DNA of 64,000 nt from MFD04580-c1 sp963702995 (GTDB taxonomy: Bacteria > Planctomycetota > Phycisphaerae > Tepidisphaerales > Tepidisphaeraceae). The stretch is taken from NCBI GenBank assembly GCA_963702995.1, contig OY969783.1, positions 6,138,001 to 6,202,000 of the forward strand. The letters are read 5' to 3'. The notes under the pieces are model-generated. The model did not search any database, was not told where the DNA came from, and saw nothing but the letters and a program-made list of their open reading frames with translations. The translations under genes were made by a program, and so were the position numbers. Below, in pieces: positions 28,075 to 37,694 of this stretch. Within the stretch, counting starts at the first letter, position 1. Each line of letters starts with the position of its first letter.

Positions 28075-29754
28075 TCAAGCGCCGCCGTACTTCATCCGGA
28101 CGGCGGCGATTTCTGACGGCGTGATCTGCTCCTGCGACACCTGCGTGATGAACTCCGGATACCCCGGCGCGCCCATCTCCGGGATGTCGAGCCCGGCCAG
28201 TTCCACTTCGGGCGACACCCGGTTGCCTCCAAGCACCTTTCCGACGCCCCAGAAGACGGCGTACCCGCCGACGCCGTTCCACGCGATGCACGTCGCGGCC
28301 GCGATCAACTGGGCGACGAGCTGGCCACTGGAGCCGTAGAACAGCCCCCGCACGTTCCCGGCAACGCCGTTGTACCCGTCGCCGAAGGTGCCGTTGGCAA
28401 ACAGGCCGACCGCGATGATCCCCCACACCCCGCCGACGCCGTGGACACTGATCGCCCCGACCGGGTCGTCCACGCCCCGTCGTTCCCAGAACAGCACGCT
28501 CCAGGTGACGAGCATCCCCGCGACCAGACCGATCAGGAAGGCCATCCCGGGGCTGACGAACGCGCAGGGGGCGGTGATCGAAACCAGCCCGCCCAGCATG
28601 CCGTTGCACATCATCGTCGGGTCCGGCTTGCCGTAGAGCTTCCACATATAGAGCGTGCTGGCGAGCGTGCCCGACCCGGACGCGAGCATCGTGTTCAGCG
28701 CGATCATGCCGATGCGGCCGTTCGTCGCCGACAGGGTGGACCCGGCGTTAAACCCGAACCAGCCGAACGCCAGGATGAACGTGCCGAGCATAACCATCGG
28801 CACGTGATGGCCGAAGATCGGCCGGGGCTGGCCGCGCTCGTCGTACTTCCCGAGGCGCGGGCCGATCATCCACGCCGTCACCAGCGCCAGCATGCCCCCT
28901 TGCAGGTGGACAACCGAACTGCCGGCGTAGTCCACCGCTCCGTGCCCCAGGCCGTAATTCAGGCCGAGCTGGGCCAGCCAGCCGCCACCCCAGACCCAGC
29001 ACCCGTAGACCGAATAGAGGAAGCCGCCGACGCAGAGGCTGAAGAGGGTAAAGCTCTTGAACCGCCAGCGCTCCGCCAGGGCGCCGGTGGGGATGGTCAC
29101 CGTGGTATCCATAAACACCATCATGTACAGGAACCAGACGGCGACGCGCACGTCGCTTGTTCGGCCGGAGAGGAAGAAACCGCTCATCCCGAGCAACCCC
29201 CACGGCTTCCCACCGATCTGGACGTAGAGCATGTGGTCGAGCACCGGAGCACCGGACAGGTTCAGCGAGGCCGGCCCGCCGATCGGCGCGCCGGACAGAC
29301 CGGCGGGCACGCCGTTGATGCCACCGAACATGAAGGCGAACCCGCAGACAAAGAAGGCCGTGATGCACAGGGCATAAACCAGGAAGTTCATGCTCATCGT
29401 GTGGGCGGCGTTCTTTGCCCTGCACATCCCGGTTTCAACTAGCGCAAAGCCGGCCTGCATGAACATCACCAGGAACCCAGCGATCAGCACCCAGACGTAG
29501 TTGACGGAAAGCGTCAGATCGGCCGCCCCGACGTTGGCGGGAGCGGGCTGCGCGGAGGTCGGGGGCGGAGTTGGAGCGGCCGTCGGCGGGAGTGCGGCGG
29601 CGATGGGCGCCGCGACCGGAATGTTGATCGGCGAAGCGGTCGTCGGATCGGCCGCCAGAGCAGGCCGCGCGAGCAGGAGGAAGAGCACAAGGATGGCGGC
29701 CGATGAGACCGCGCGGACGGCCGATCGGGTTCGGCACGCGGAGTATCGAATCAT
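28075..29754 (-). CDS. amtB: Ammonium transporter Amt (second of the locus)
   Basis: About 559 residues from ATG 29754, selected because it begins a signal-like segment (AVSSAAILVLFLLLARPALA). A Pro/Ala/Thr-rich linker follows, then ~11 transmembrane helices. Amt signatures include FALVETGMCRAKNAAHTMSM, VWFLYMMVFMDTTVTIPTGA, DYAGSSVVHLQGGM, FGWFGFNAGSTLSATNGR and VDDPVGAISVHGVGGVWGII. The pore His pair is present in the VVHLQGG and SVHGVGG contexts. The C-terminal tail after the last helix (GLDIPEMGAPGYPEF) is where PII proteins dock. Third gene of the amt-glnB-amt unit. Conducts NH4+/NH3 across the inner membrane. Confidence 0.93.
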   Translation of the reverse strand: MIRYSACRTRSAVRAVSSAAILVLFLLLARPALAADPTTASPINIPVAAPIAAALPPTAAPTPPPTSAQPAPANVGAADLTLSVNYVWVLIAGFLVMFMQAGFALVETGMCRAKNAAHTMSMNFLVYALCITAFFVCGFAFMFGGINGVPAGLSGAPIGGPASLNLSGAPVLDHMLYVQIGGKPWGLLGMSGFFLSGRTSDVRVAVWFLYMMVFMDTTVTIPTGALAERWRFKSFTLFSLCVGGFLYSVYGCWVWGGGWLAQLGLNYGLGHGAVDYAGSSVVHLQGGMLALVTAWMIGPRLGKYDERGQPRPIFGHHVPMVMLGTFILAFGWFGFNAGSTLSATNGRIGMIALNTMLASGSGTLASTLYMWKLYGKPDPTMMCNGMLGGLVSITAPCAFVSPGMAFLIGLVAGMLVTWSVLFWERRGVDDPVGAISVHGVGGVWGIIAVGLFANGTFGDGYNGVAGNVRGLFYGSSGQLVAQLIAAATCIAWNGVGGYAVFWGVGKVLGGNRVSPEVELAGLDIPEMGAPGYPEFITQVSQEQITPSEIAAVRMKYGGA

Positions 29755-30130
29755 TCGCGCAGGGTACCGGGGTTTGCCCACGAAACCAAACATCGGGGCC
29801 AGCATTGGCTGGCGAACTGAAATCGATTCCTGAAGCGTCTCAATGGACACGCCATCGCTGCTTTTGCGGACAGACGTCTTGCGACAGCCAATATCCGTAT
29901 CGCGAAAGCTCAATGAAAGTCGAACGCGACCCAAGCCGAAACCGTTGCGGTCGATCGCGTTGGGTTTTTCCCTTCCTCTGCGTCGTGGCTTTGGATTTGG
30001 CGCCTCGGGTTCCGGCTCCGGCGTTGCACCGCGGGTACGCGCAGCGCCGTCGTGTTAAGAGCGGCGGCGGGGGCCCCATTTAAGGACTGAAGCCCCCGCA
30101 CGCTCGCCCAACGTACCGGGCGGTGGGAAA
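29755..30130. other. Gap between glnB and the second amt gene
   Basis: 376 bases. Low-complexity CGCC-rich DNA without a supportable gene. No sigma-54-like GG-N10-GC element was found here, so the downstream amt probably depends on the upstream promoter or an undetected one. Confidence 0.4.
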
Positions 30131-30481
30131 TCACGGGCCGATCGCGACGCTGCCGCTCTCACCCGTCCGAATGCGATAGCACTGCTCCAGAGGCAGGACG
30201 AAGATCTTCCCGTCGCCAATCTTGCTCGTCTCCGATTTAGCCGCCTTGAGGATCGAGTCGATCGTCGGCTGCACGTACTGCTCGTTGACGGCGATCTCCA
30301 GCTTGACCTTGGAGACCAGGCGGATCGGGATCGACCCGCCGCGGAAGTTCTCGGTGTAGCCGCGCTGGCGGCCGCACCCGCGGACGTCCGAGACGGTCAT
30401 CAGGTCCACTTCTTTCTCACTCAATGCCGCTTGAACGGCTTCCAGCCTTTCGGGCCGGATGATGGCGATGATTAGTTTCAT
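30131..30481 (-). CDS. glnK: PII nitrogen regulatory protein (GlnB/GlnK type)
   Basis: 116 residues. Trimeric sensor of 2-oxoglutarate and ATP/ADP that plugs Amt channels and controls nitrogen enzymes. The fold is recognisable from MKLIIAIIRPERLEAVQAAL, GRQRGYTENFRGG, KVKLEIAV and KIGDGKIFVLPLEQCYRIRTGE. At position 51, the usual uridylylated Tyr of the T-loop, this protein has Ile, preceded by Ser50. It therefore cannot be uridylylated at that site. Gene order between two amt genes fits a GlnK role. Symbol choice between glnB and glnK is by context. Confidence 0.93.
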   Translation of the reverse strand: MKLIIAIIRPERLEAVQAALSEKEVDLMTVSDVRGCGRQRGYTENFRGGSIPIRLVSKVKLEIAVNEQYVQPTIDSILKAAKSETSKIGDGKIFVLPLEQCYRIRTGESGSVAIGP

Positions 30482-30587
30482 GAGAGGTTTCTCCTTGGGG
30501 CCGTTTCGATCGGCGGGCCGGGCTCTGGCCCGCCGATCGATTCCCGGTTGAACCGACTTCCTTCAACGCGCTTCAGGGCCAGGCCCG

Positions 30588-32357
30588 TTATTTTCCCGAC
30601 ATCGCATGCGCCCCGACGCCCACCCCGGCGTCCTGACTCGTCATGCGGCTCGCCGCCGGCAGATTGATCGTGTCAGCAGGCATGCCAGCAGGGGCGGCCA
30701 GTGCCGAGATGACGTATTCCGGGTAAGCCGAAATCCCGTGCTCGTGAAGGTCCATCCCTTCGATTTCGCCATCCTTGGAGATGCGGAGGAGGCCCATCAG
30801 GTCCACGACCTTCATGACCACCAGCGCCACGACAAAGGTCGAAATGGTGATGATCGCGCTGCCGATGCACTGGGCCAGCAGAAGAGTCGTCCCACCGTGG
30901 TAGAACAGGCCGGTAAGCGGGGCCGAGTTATCCGGGCCCGTCGCGCCGCTCGCCCCGTACTGGCCGGTCGCGAACAGCCCGAGCGAGAGGGTGCCCCAGA
31001 TCCCGCAGAACCCGTGCACGGGGACCGCGCCGATCGGATCATCAATCCGCAGGTATTCCAGCACATCGGCCGAGACCATGACCAGCACACCGGCCACGCC
31101 GCCGAGCAGGATCGCCCCCGTCGGGCTCACCCAATAGCACGGGCACGTGATCGCGACCAGGCCAGCGAGGAAGCCGTTGGTGATCGCGCCCGCGTCCCAC
31201 TTCTTGACACGCAGATAGATGAAGAAGATCGCCGTCATGCCGCCGGCGCAGGCGGCGAGCGTCGTGTTGGCGGCGACGCGACCGCAGCCGGCGGCGTCCA
31301 TCGCCGACAGCGTGCTGCCGGGGTTGAAGCCGTACCAGCCGAACCACAGGAGCAGGCCACCGCTCACCGCGATCGTCAGGTCGTGCGGGAGCATGGGGCC
31401 GCCACCGTCGCGCTTGAACCGGCGACCGAGCCGCGGCCCGAGGACAATCGCGCCAGCCAGGGCGATAAACCCGCCGATCGTATGGACGACCGTCGAGCCG
31501 GCGAAATCATGGAAGCTGGAGCCGAGGTTCGGGAGGAAGTGCCAGGTCCCATCCGTCGGTACGGACCCCATTGTCGAGAGGAAGCCGTCCGGCCCCCAGG
31601 CCCAGTGGCCGATGATCGGATAGATGAAGCCCGAAACCATGCAGCTATAGAGGATGTCGCCCCAAAAACCCGTGCGGCCGATCATCGCGCCCGACGTGAC
31701 CGTGGAGCACGTGTCGGCAAACGCGAACTGGAAGACCCAGAACGCCAGGAAGGCGACACTGCTCGATTCATACGTCGCCGGCGCGTGCTGGAGGAAGAAC
31801 CACGAGTGGCCCGGGTCGGGACTGCCGTCGCCCCAGCCGATGAAGCCGTTGCCGTGCCCGAACATGAACGCGAAGCCGAACGCGTAAAAGAGGATGCCGC
31901 ATAAACACGTGTCGAACACGCACTCGACCAGGACGTTCACCGTCTCGCGAGAGCGGCAGAACCCAGCTTCGAGCATCGTGAAGCCGACCTGCATGCCGAA
32001 CACGAGGAACGCGGCGACCATCGTCCAGACCGTGTTGATCGGGCTGATAATGTCATTGGCCGATACGGTCGCCGCGGCCGTGGTGGAGGCGCTGGTGGGT
32101 TGGGAGGCGGCCGACGCCTGCGTGTCCGCCGGCGCGGTGGAAGGCATAGTGTCCGCTGCCCGGGCCCCGCTGGAGAACATGCCGGGAACGGCCGCCAGGA
32201 GGCACATCAGGAACAGGGTCAGCGTGACGCCGACCATCTTTCCGGCAAGCATGGTCGCGCCGTAGCGTCGCCATTTCGGGTCGCGCAGCCGAACCTTCAA
32301 ACGAGACAGCTTTTCCGAGAAGGAAAGCCTGTCCCCCTGCAACACCATTGCCTTCAT
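30588..32357 (-). CDS. amtB: Ammonium transporter Amt (first of the locus)
   Basis: 589 residues from ATG 32357, with AAGGAG six bases upstream. The N-terminal 50 residues are charged, then a signal-anchor-like helix (VGVTLTLFLMCLLAAVPG) and a Thr/Ser/Ala linker precede the Amt domain. Signatures: TMLEAGFCRSRETVNVLVE, FADTCSTVTSGAMIGRTGF, DFAGSTVVHTIGGFIALAG, WFGWYGFNPGSTLSAMD, DDPIGAVPVHGFCGIWGTL. The C-terminus has GMDLHEHGISAYPEYV, the conserved PII-docking tail. It differs enough from the other amt to be an old paralogue. A sigma-54-like promoter lies ~290 bases upstream. Confidence 0.93.
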   Translation of the reverse strand: MKAMVLQGDRLSFSEKLSRLKVRLRDPKWRRYGATMLAGKMVGVTLTLFLMCLLAAVPGMFSSGARAADTMPSTAPADTQASAASQPTSASTTAAATVSANDIISPINTVWTMVAAFLVFGMQVGFTMLEAGFCRSRETVNVLVECVFDTCLCGILFYAFGFAFMFGHGNGFIGWGDGSPDPGHSWFFLQHAPATYESSSVAFLAFWVFQFAFADTCSTVTSGAMIGRTGFWGDILYSCMVSGFIYPIIGHWAWGPDGFLSTMGSVPTDGTWHFLPNLGSSFHDFAGSTVVHTIGGFIALAGAIVLGPRLGRRFKRDGGGPMLPHDLTIAVSGGLLLWFGWYGFNPGSTLSAMDAAGCGRVAANTTLAACAGGMTAIFFIYLRVKKWDAGAITNGFLAGLVAITCPCYWVSPTGAILLGGVAGVLVMVSADVLEYLRIDDPIGAVPVHGFCGIWGTLSLGLFATGQYGASGATGPDNSAPLTGLFYHGGTTLLLAQCIGSAIITISTFVVALVVMKVVDLMGLLRISKDGEIEGMDLHEHGISAYPEYVISALAAPAGMPADTINLPAASRMTSQDAGVGVGAHAMSGK

Positions 32358-32830
32358 ATCGGACTCCTTAGATCGCTCAGCGAACAGCGGGGGCGCACCG
32401 ACCCCGGGGCGTTTGGCTCCGCACGGAGCCGGCCCGGGGAGGCCCGCGTTCCTACGTTGGGAGGAGGGTTTCAAACACGGGCCTTCGCCAGGCCCGTGAC
32501 AACTCGAAGGGTTCAAGTCAACGCAGATCGACGGCACGGCGAAGCGAGCCCCGGAAGGCCGGTACCAACGCAAAACTCAGAGACTCCACCACGCGGCGCA
32601 AGTCGCAGCCGTTTCACCGACCGACGCTGCGGATGTCACGGCCTAAGCAAGGCGGGTGCCTCGAACATTTCTTGATTAAATATTGATGCAGCAGCCCAGA
32701 ATCGAGCATCGCCCCGACTCGACCGGCCGAGCTCGCAGTTCAAAAAACAGGCATTCAGGCCGTTTTCAGGCCAATCGTGCCTCTGCAACGCTCATGTCTG
32801 AATTTCGCCGGTATCAAGGATGCATCAAGA
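32358..32830. other. Leader region upstream of the amt-glnB-amt unit
   Basis: 473 bases. Apart from the ribosome binding site and the sigma-54-like element at 32645-32661, it shows only an AT-rich stretch near 32670-32690. No gene seen. Confidence 0.5.
32645..32661 (-). promoter_or_regulatory. Candidate sigma-54 promoter of the amt-glnB-amt operon
   Basis: On the minus strand AGGCACCCGCCTTGCTT matches the -24/-12 consensus: GGCAC and TTGCT with exactly ten bases between the GG and GC dinucleotides. The gene content downstream (ammonium uptake and PII) is classically RpoN/NtrC controlled. Transcription would begin near 32633. Confidence 0.5.
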
Positions 32831-33367
32831 TCAGCCGTTGTTCGGGCGGGCGGAAGGGGGGAGCGGCGGGGGCGTGGGGCGTTTGCCGGCGGCCGGCCGC
32901 AGCACCTGATCCGTTACGTCGATCCATTGACCGCCTCCTGTGGGGGCGGCGTCTGGAAGGATCTCCAGCCCGGAATCAGGGTCGAAGATGGGCCGCTGCT
33001 CAAGCGTCGGCATAATGGATTCCGCCCACACAAGCCAGGTCAGGCAGCCCGGCCGAACGATGAGGGGCACGTCGCCGTCGTGCCAGGCGACGACATAGCC
33101 CTCGGGGCGAAGGTCGGTGATGGTGCCGGGGAACATTTGGTCGGTCTTCCAAACCGCCATGACGCGATCGCCGCGCAGGAACGTCGGCCGCAGCGGGACC
33201 GGGACGACCGAGTCGTATGGCATCAGGTTCATCGCGCCGTCGGCGAAGTGGATTCGGTGGCCGCCAGGCGCCGGGCCGATCGACCGCGCCAGGTAGAAGC
33301 GGCCGTTGGCCCATCGCACCGCAACCGGCGAGCCCGGGATGATCGGCGGAAGCTGGAACGCTACCAT
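32831..33367 (-). CDS. Hypothetical protein with Tudor/SH3-like barrels
   Basis: 178 residues from ATG 33367, supported by GGAGGT seven bases upstream. The sequence has two barrel-like modules: PGSPVAVRWANGRFYLARS (residues ~12-60) and GDRVMAVWKTDQMFPGTI followed by VVAWHDGD (~70-110). The second fits the Tudor/agenet pattern (W..D..FPGTI...GY.V.W.DGD), a fold that binds methylated or acidic ligands. The C-terminus is Pro-rich. No signal or membrane segment. Same strand as the amt operon but with its own spacing. Function unknown. Confidence 0.55.
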   Translation of the reverse strand: MVAFQLPPIIPGSPVAVRWANGRFYLARSIGPAPGGHRIHFADGAMNLMPYDSVVPVPLRPTFLRGDRVMAVWKTDQMFPGTITDLRPEGYVVAWHDGDVPLIVRPGCLTWLVWAESIMPTLEQRPIFDPDSGLEILPDAAPTGGGQWIDVTDQVLRPAAGKRPTPPPLPPSARPNNG

Positions 33368-33430
33368 CGCAGTGACCTCCGCGGCTAAACGGTGCTCGGC
33401 TCGGCGACGTCGAAAACGCCTGCTCTGATT

Positions 33431-33567
33431 CCCTCGCCACCCGTACTCTGGGGGAGAGGGTAGGTGAGGGGCCCGCGCCTCTGGGGCCTCTGTCGTTTTC
33501 GGACTGCCTCCGCTTTCCGGCGACCCTCTCACCCTGCCTTCTCGGCTCGGAATACCGGGGGTAGAGG
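33431..33567. repeat. Imperfect inverted repeat, family E
   Basis: Left arm CCCTCGCCACCCGTACTCTG followed by GGGGGAGAGGGTAGGTGAGG, right arm GACCCTCTCACCCTGCC through GGGGGTAGAGGG in the inverse sense. Located between priA and the Tudor-like gene. One copy in the window. Confidence 0.55.
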
Positions 33568-33597
33568 GGATCAGAAAATCGCCTCATCTCGCACGGC

Positions 33598-36228
33598 TCA
33601 CAGCAACGAAACCGGGTCCACGTCCACCGCGATCTTGTCGTTCTTCGCCAGCCCTCCCTTGTCACGGACCGCGCGTAGAACGCGCTGCAACGGCGTGGGG
33701 CTGACGGCGGTCATGACGATCTGGTCGCGATAATACCCTGCGATCCGGCTGATCGCACACGGCATCGGCCCCTTCGTGACGACCGCGCCCCCTTCGAGCG
33801 CCGCGGCGTCGGCGAGCAGGGCCGCCAGTTGCTCGGACATCTTGTGGGCCTTGGGCTGGTCCTGGTCTCGGATGACGATTCGAACCATCCGGGCGAACGG
33901 CGGCAGCCCCACCTCGCGGCGGCTGATTAACTCCGTCGCCGCGAACCCGACGAAATCCTGCCGGATCGCCGCCTGGATGGTCGGGTCATCCGGCAGGAAG
34001 GTCTGCAAAACCACTCTCCCCGGGCTGTCGCCGCGGCCGGCGCGGCCGGCAACCTGCGTGATGAGCTGAAACGTCCGCTCGCTCGCCCGGAAATCCGGCA
34101 GGGCGAGCGCCGTGTCGCCGCTGATCACCCCGACCAGCGTGACGTTAGGGTAGTCCAGCCCCTTGGCGATCATCTGGGTGCCGAGCATGACCTGCAGCTC
34201 GCCACGCGCGAATCGCTCCAGCAGCGCCTCGTAGTCGCGGCTGTTCCGCATGGTGTCGCCGTCCACCCGGGCGAACTTCAGGTCGGGGAACTTCTTGGTG
34301 ATCTCTTCCTCGACCCGCTAAGTCCCCAGGCCAAAAAGGCTGAGCAGCTTGGAGCATTGCGGGCACTTCTCCGGCAGCGGGTTCACCGCCAGGCAGTAGT
34401 GGCAATGGAGCTGGCCGGTATGAACGCTTGCGGCATTGCTGGCGCTATTCGGGTGCTCGCCGGCGCTGCGATGGTAGGTCATGGTCGCGTCGCAGTACTT
34501 GCACTGGATCACGCTCTGGCAACTCGGGCAGTAGACGAAATTGGAGTAGCCCCGGCGGTTCAGAAGCAGGATCGCCTGCCGCCCGGCTTCAACGGTCGTC
34601 CGAAGCAGGTGCTCCAGCCGCTGGCCCAACAGGTGGACGCCCCGGCGATAGCGGCCCTCCAGCTTCATGTCCACCAGCTCGACGTGCGGCATCGACAACC
34701 CGCGCACGCGCCGCGGCAGCGTGAGCAAGTAATGGGGGGAGGGGGACGGAGATTCCGGCGCCGCCAGAAGTGATGCCTCCGCGGGCATCGACGGCACGGC
34801 AGGCATCGCGGCCATCGACGGCACTGGGGGAACCGCAGGCACTGGGAGAAGCGTAGGCCCTCGGGGAAGCGCAGGCCCTGCGGCGATCGAGGGCGGCGCC
34901 GCCCGCGTAGAGGCCGCTCGTCGGGCCTCGGCGGCCTGGGCGCGGTGGTAGCTCTCCAGCGACGGTGTGGCACTGCCGAGCAGGATCGGCACCCCCTCCA
35001 ACTGCGCCCGCTTGATCGCGACGTCACGCCCCTGGTAGCGCGGGGCGGTGTCCTGCTTGTAACTCGCCTCGTGCTCTTCATCGACGACGATGATCCCCAG
35101 CTTCGGCAGGGGCGCGAAGACTGCGGATCGGGCCCCCACGACTACCTGGGCGCGCCCCGAAGCGATCATCTGCCAGTACCGGTGCCGTTCGGTCGAGGTC
35201 AGCCCGCTGTGCAGGATCGCCACGCTTCGAAAACGGGCGGTGAAGCGGCGAACGGTTTGTGGCGTGAGCGCGATCTCCGGGACCAGCACGATCGCCTGGC
35301 GGCCGCGACTGACGACTTCCCGAATGCACTGGAGGTAGACCTCGGTCTTGCCGCTCCCGGTCACCCCCAGGAGCAGGTTGACGCTGAACCCAGCCGGCGC
35401 TGGCGGTTCGGCGGCGGCGTCATCCGCTGCCGTGATTACCGCGGGCCCGGGCGGCGCTATCCGCGGCCGCAGCGCGTCGAAGACCTTCCGCTGGTCCTCG
35501 TTGAGCGCGATATCGGCCTCGTTAGCGTCCGACGGCCGGATGTCCGCCGTGAGGCGCGGCATGTCGGCTTCAGCGGTGATAGAGATCAGCCCGAGCTTGG
35601 CAAGTTTTCGAACCGTCGGAGGCGTGGAGCCGGCTTCCCCGGCGAGCCGAATCAGCTCGATGGCGCCGCCCGGCTCCATCTGGAGGAGGCGAGCGAGGAT
35701 CGCCCGGCGCCTGGGGGCTCGTGTGCGCTCGAGGAGCCCCTGAACCTCTTCGCGCGGCGGCTTGAGCCGCACGATCTGCGTGGTCCCGATGCCGATCCGC
35801 TTCTTCACCGCCGACGGGATCACCGTCTCGAGCACCATGCCCAGCGGGGTGATGTAGTAGCGGCTCATCCATCGCGCCAGGGCCATTAAGGTGGGAGGGA
35901 CGAGCACGCGATCGTCCGCGATATCGATCAGCCGCTTGATCCGGCGGGCGGGGTGGGTGGTCTCGTCGCGGATGGCGATCACGTACCCGCTGATGGGTCG
36001 ATTCTTCTTGCCCAGGGGGACTCGGACGCGCTGGCCGACCTTCAGTAGGTGGATCAGGCTTGCGGGGACGGCGTAGTCGAGTGTTCGATCGATGCTCTGT
36101 TCAAGCGCGACGGCCGCGAACGGGCCGGGGAAGGCCTCGCCGGGCGCCGAGCCGTCCCGGCCGGTCCGCGCGACATCTTCCGGGCCTGCCTCTCCGAACA
36201 GCGTCTGGGTCGCGGGCATTGGGTTCAT
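33598..36228 (-). CDS. priA: Primosomal protein N', replication restart helicase PriA (in-frame TAG)
   Basis: About 876 codons. DNA helicase that reloads the replisome at stalled forks. The N-terminal 3' DNA-binding domain (LEQSIDRTLDYAVPA) is followed by Walker A LLGVTGSGKTEVYL, VLVPEIALTPQTVRRF, DEEHEASYK and GSATPSLESYH. The zinc region has CPSC, CKYC, CHYC and CPQC. The helicase C lobe has VMLGTQMIAKGLDYPNVTLV and QVAGRAGRGDSPG. At 34318-34320 a TAG interrupts the same frame between LGT and RVEEEITKKFP. Family members have Glu here (GTERVEEE), so a single G-to-T change of GAG would explain it. An unusual Ala/Pro/Met-rich insert of ~70 residues follows ESYHRAQAAEARRA. Confidence 0.93.
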
Positions 36229-36446
36229 CGAACCCTCGTTCTTTCCATCGTCGCACGCTCGATCGACGCGTCAACTCGTGGCACAGGCGGCCGCCGTGGC
36301 GAGGCCATCGGCTTTTTGTTACCGTTCGGACTTCGTCGCGCGCTCGCCGATTAACTACTTTATCCAGCTCGGTACGGTTAGGCAAAGGTTCGGATTGGCG
36401 TTGCGGGTGTTGCTGTGGCGACTTTTGGTGGAATTAACGCCAAAAC

Positions 36447-36512
36447 GAGGGCGTGATTCACCAAACCACCGCGTGACGCCACCCCGTGATGCGGCGTGGT
36501 GAACCACGTCCT
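36447..36512. repeat. Imperfect inverted repeat, family C, copy 2
   Basis: GAGGGCGTGATTCACCAAACC and GGCGTGGTGAACCACGTCC are imperfect inverses. The core CACCGCGTGA and the outer arms resemble 22029-22082. It lies between divergent priA and the following gene, so it may overlap their promoters. The rest of 36229-36561 shows no gene. Confidence 0.65.
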
Positions 36513-36561
36513 TCATTGTGAACAAAGATGGCCACACGGCGGGCATTCGGGAAGGGCAGTC

Positions 36562-37597
36562 ATGAGTGAGACAACGGTGGCCGACTCGGCCCCTCGGGGC
36601 CAATCTCCACCGCGCAAGCGGGCGTTGTATCGCCGGCGGCGGAGCGGTGGCTGCACCAGATGCTGATCGTGGCGGTGGCGGGCGCGTGTTTCGCGTTCGC
36701 CTGGTGGGTCGGCCGCGGGGTCGGCATCCCCTACCACCAGGGCTTCGAGGCGAGCCTCTTCCAACAGCCGGGGCTGTTCCACAAGCTGATTGCGTTCGTT
36801 GTGGTTGCCGTCGTGTTCCTCGTGACGATCGCGGCGGCCCACATCGTCGCCGGCCGGTACTGGATCTACTCGGCGCTGGTCGTCGCCCCGTTCGCTCTCT
36901 AGCCTTCTCCCTTCGCGGCGGGCCTAGCGGCGATGTCTACCGTTACGCAAACACCCTGGGGACGGGCCGATCCACGCTGATACTGTTGTCGCTGGAGACA
37001 GCGCTGCTCGGGTCATTTGTCGGCGTGATCTGGTTCCAGTTCACCTGCCGCGCGCAGCTTCTATTGACCCCGCCCGATGAGCGACAATCGGACCGTCTAA
37101 CGATCGAGAAGCTCCAGGCGATCGCCGTGCAGGTCCTCGCGACGGCCATCGCGGCCATGATCCTCATCCCGGACGATTCGAAAAAGGAGGCGGCCGGGGG
37201 GCTTTTCCTGGCCGCGTTCATCGGAGCGGCGATCACCGAGGCGTTCGTGAAGACGGAGCCGATCGGCGCCTGGTACTGGGCCGCTCCCATTCTGGTGGGC
37301 ACAGTCGGTTATCTCGTGAACGCGCTGACCGATGCGACCAGCGGCATCGGAGCGACAGGGCGTCTGATCGGCACGTTTGCCGCGCTGGCGCGCCCTATCC
37401 CACTGGATTACGCAAGTTTCGGCGTCCTGGGCGCGTTGTTCGGCTATTGGATGACGGCGGAGCAGGAACCGCTCCGAAGAGCCGCTGGCACTCGCGCCCC
37501 CAGTCTCATGGCGCTCCTTCAAGTAAAACCGACCTCGGCTGACACGTCGCCGACGGATGCCGAGGCCAAGCCCTCCGACAACGGCCGCAAGGCGTGA
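36562..37597 (+). CDS. Multi-spanning membrane protein of unknown function (two frameshifts)
   Basis: About 345 codons from ATG 36562 (MSETTVADSAPRGQ). Reading through two apparent one-base deletions (near 36626 and 36897) gives one coherent protein. ERWLHQM leads into a helix LIVAVAGACFAFAWWVG; another is KLIAFVVVAVVFLVTIAAA; then SLETALLGSFVGVIWFQFT, VLATAIAAMILIPDDSKKE, GLFLAAFIGAAITEAF, ILVGTVGYLVNAL, and a C-terminal charged tail. At least six membrane segments are predicted by eye. I do not recognise the family. It is divergent from priA and 97 bases ahead of trpB, with which it may share a transcript. Confidence 0.6.
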
Positions 37598-37694
37598 CGG
37601 CTTTTCGTTCCCGGCGATCGGGTTGCTGGATGCGTTGCATCGCAAGCAGGCCGGGCGTTGCTGATTCGTCAGGCCCCTCCTACGATCATCGACT

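Noticed and set aside
34318..34320. Genome-wide TAG recoding
   Set aside because: TAG ends intact genes here (thiC and coxA), and only two conserved sites show it, so error or local mutation is likelier.
37598..37694. Attenuator for trpB
   Set aside because: No Trp-rich leader or terminator hairpin is visible in the 97-base gap.
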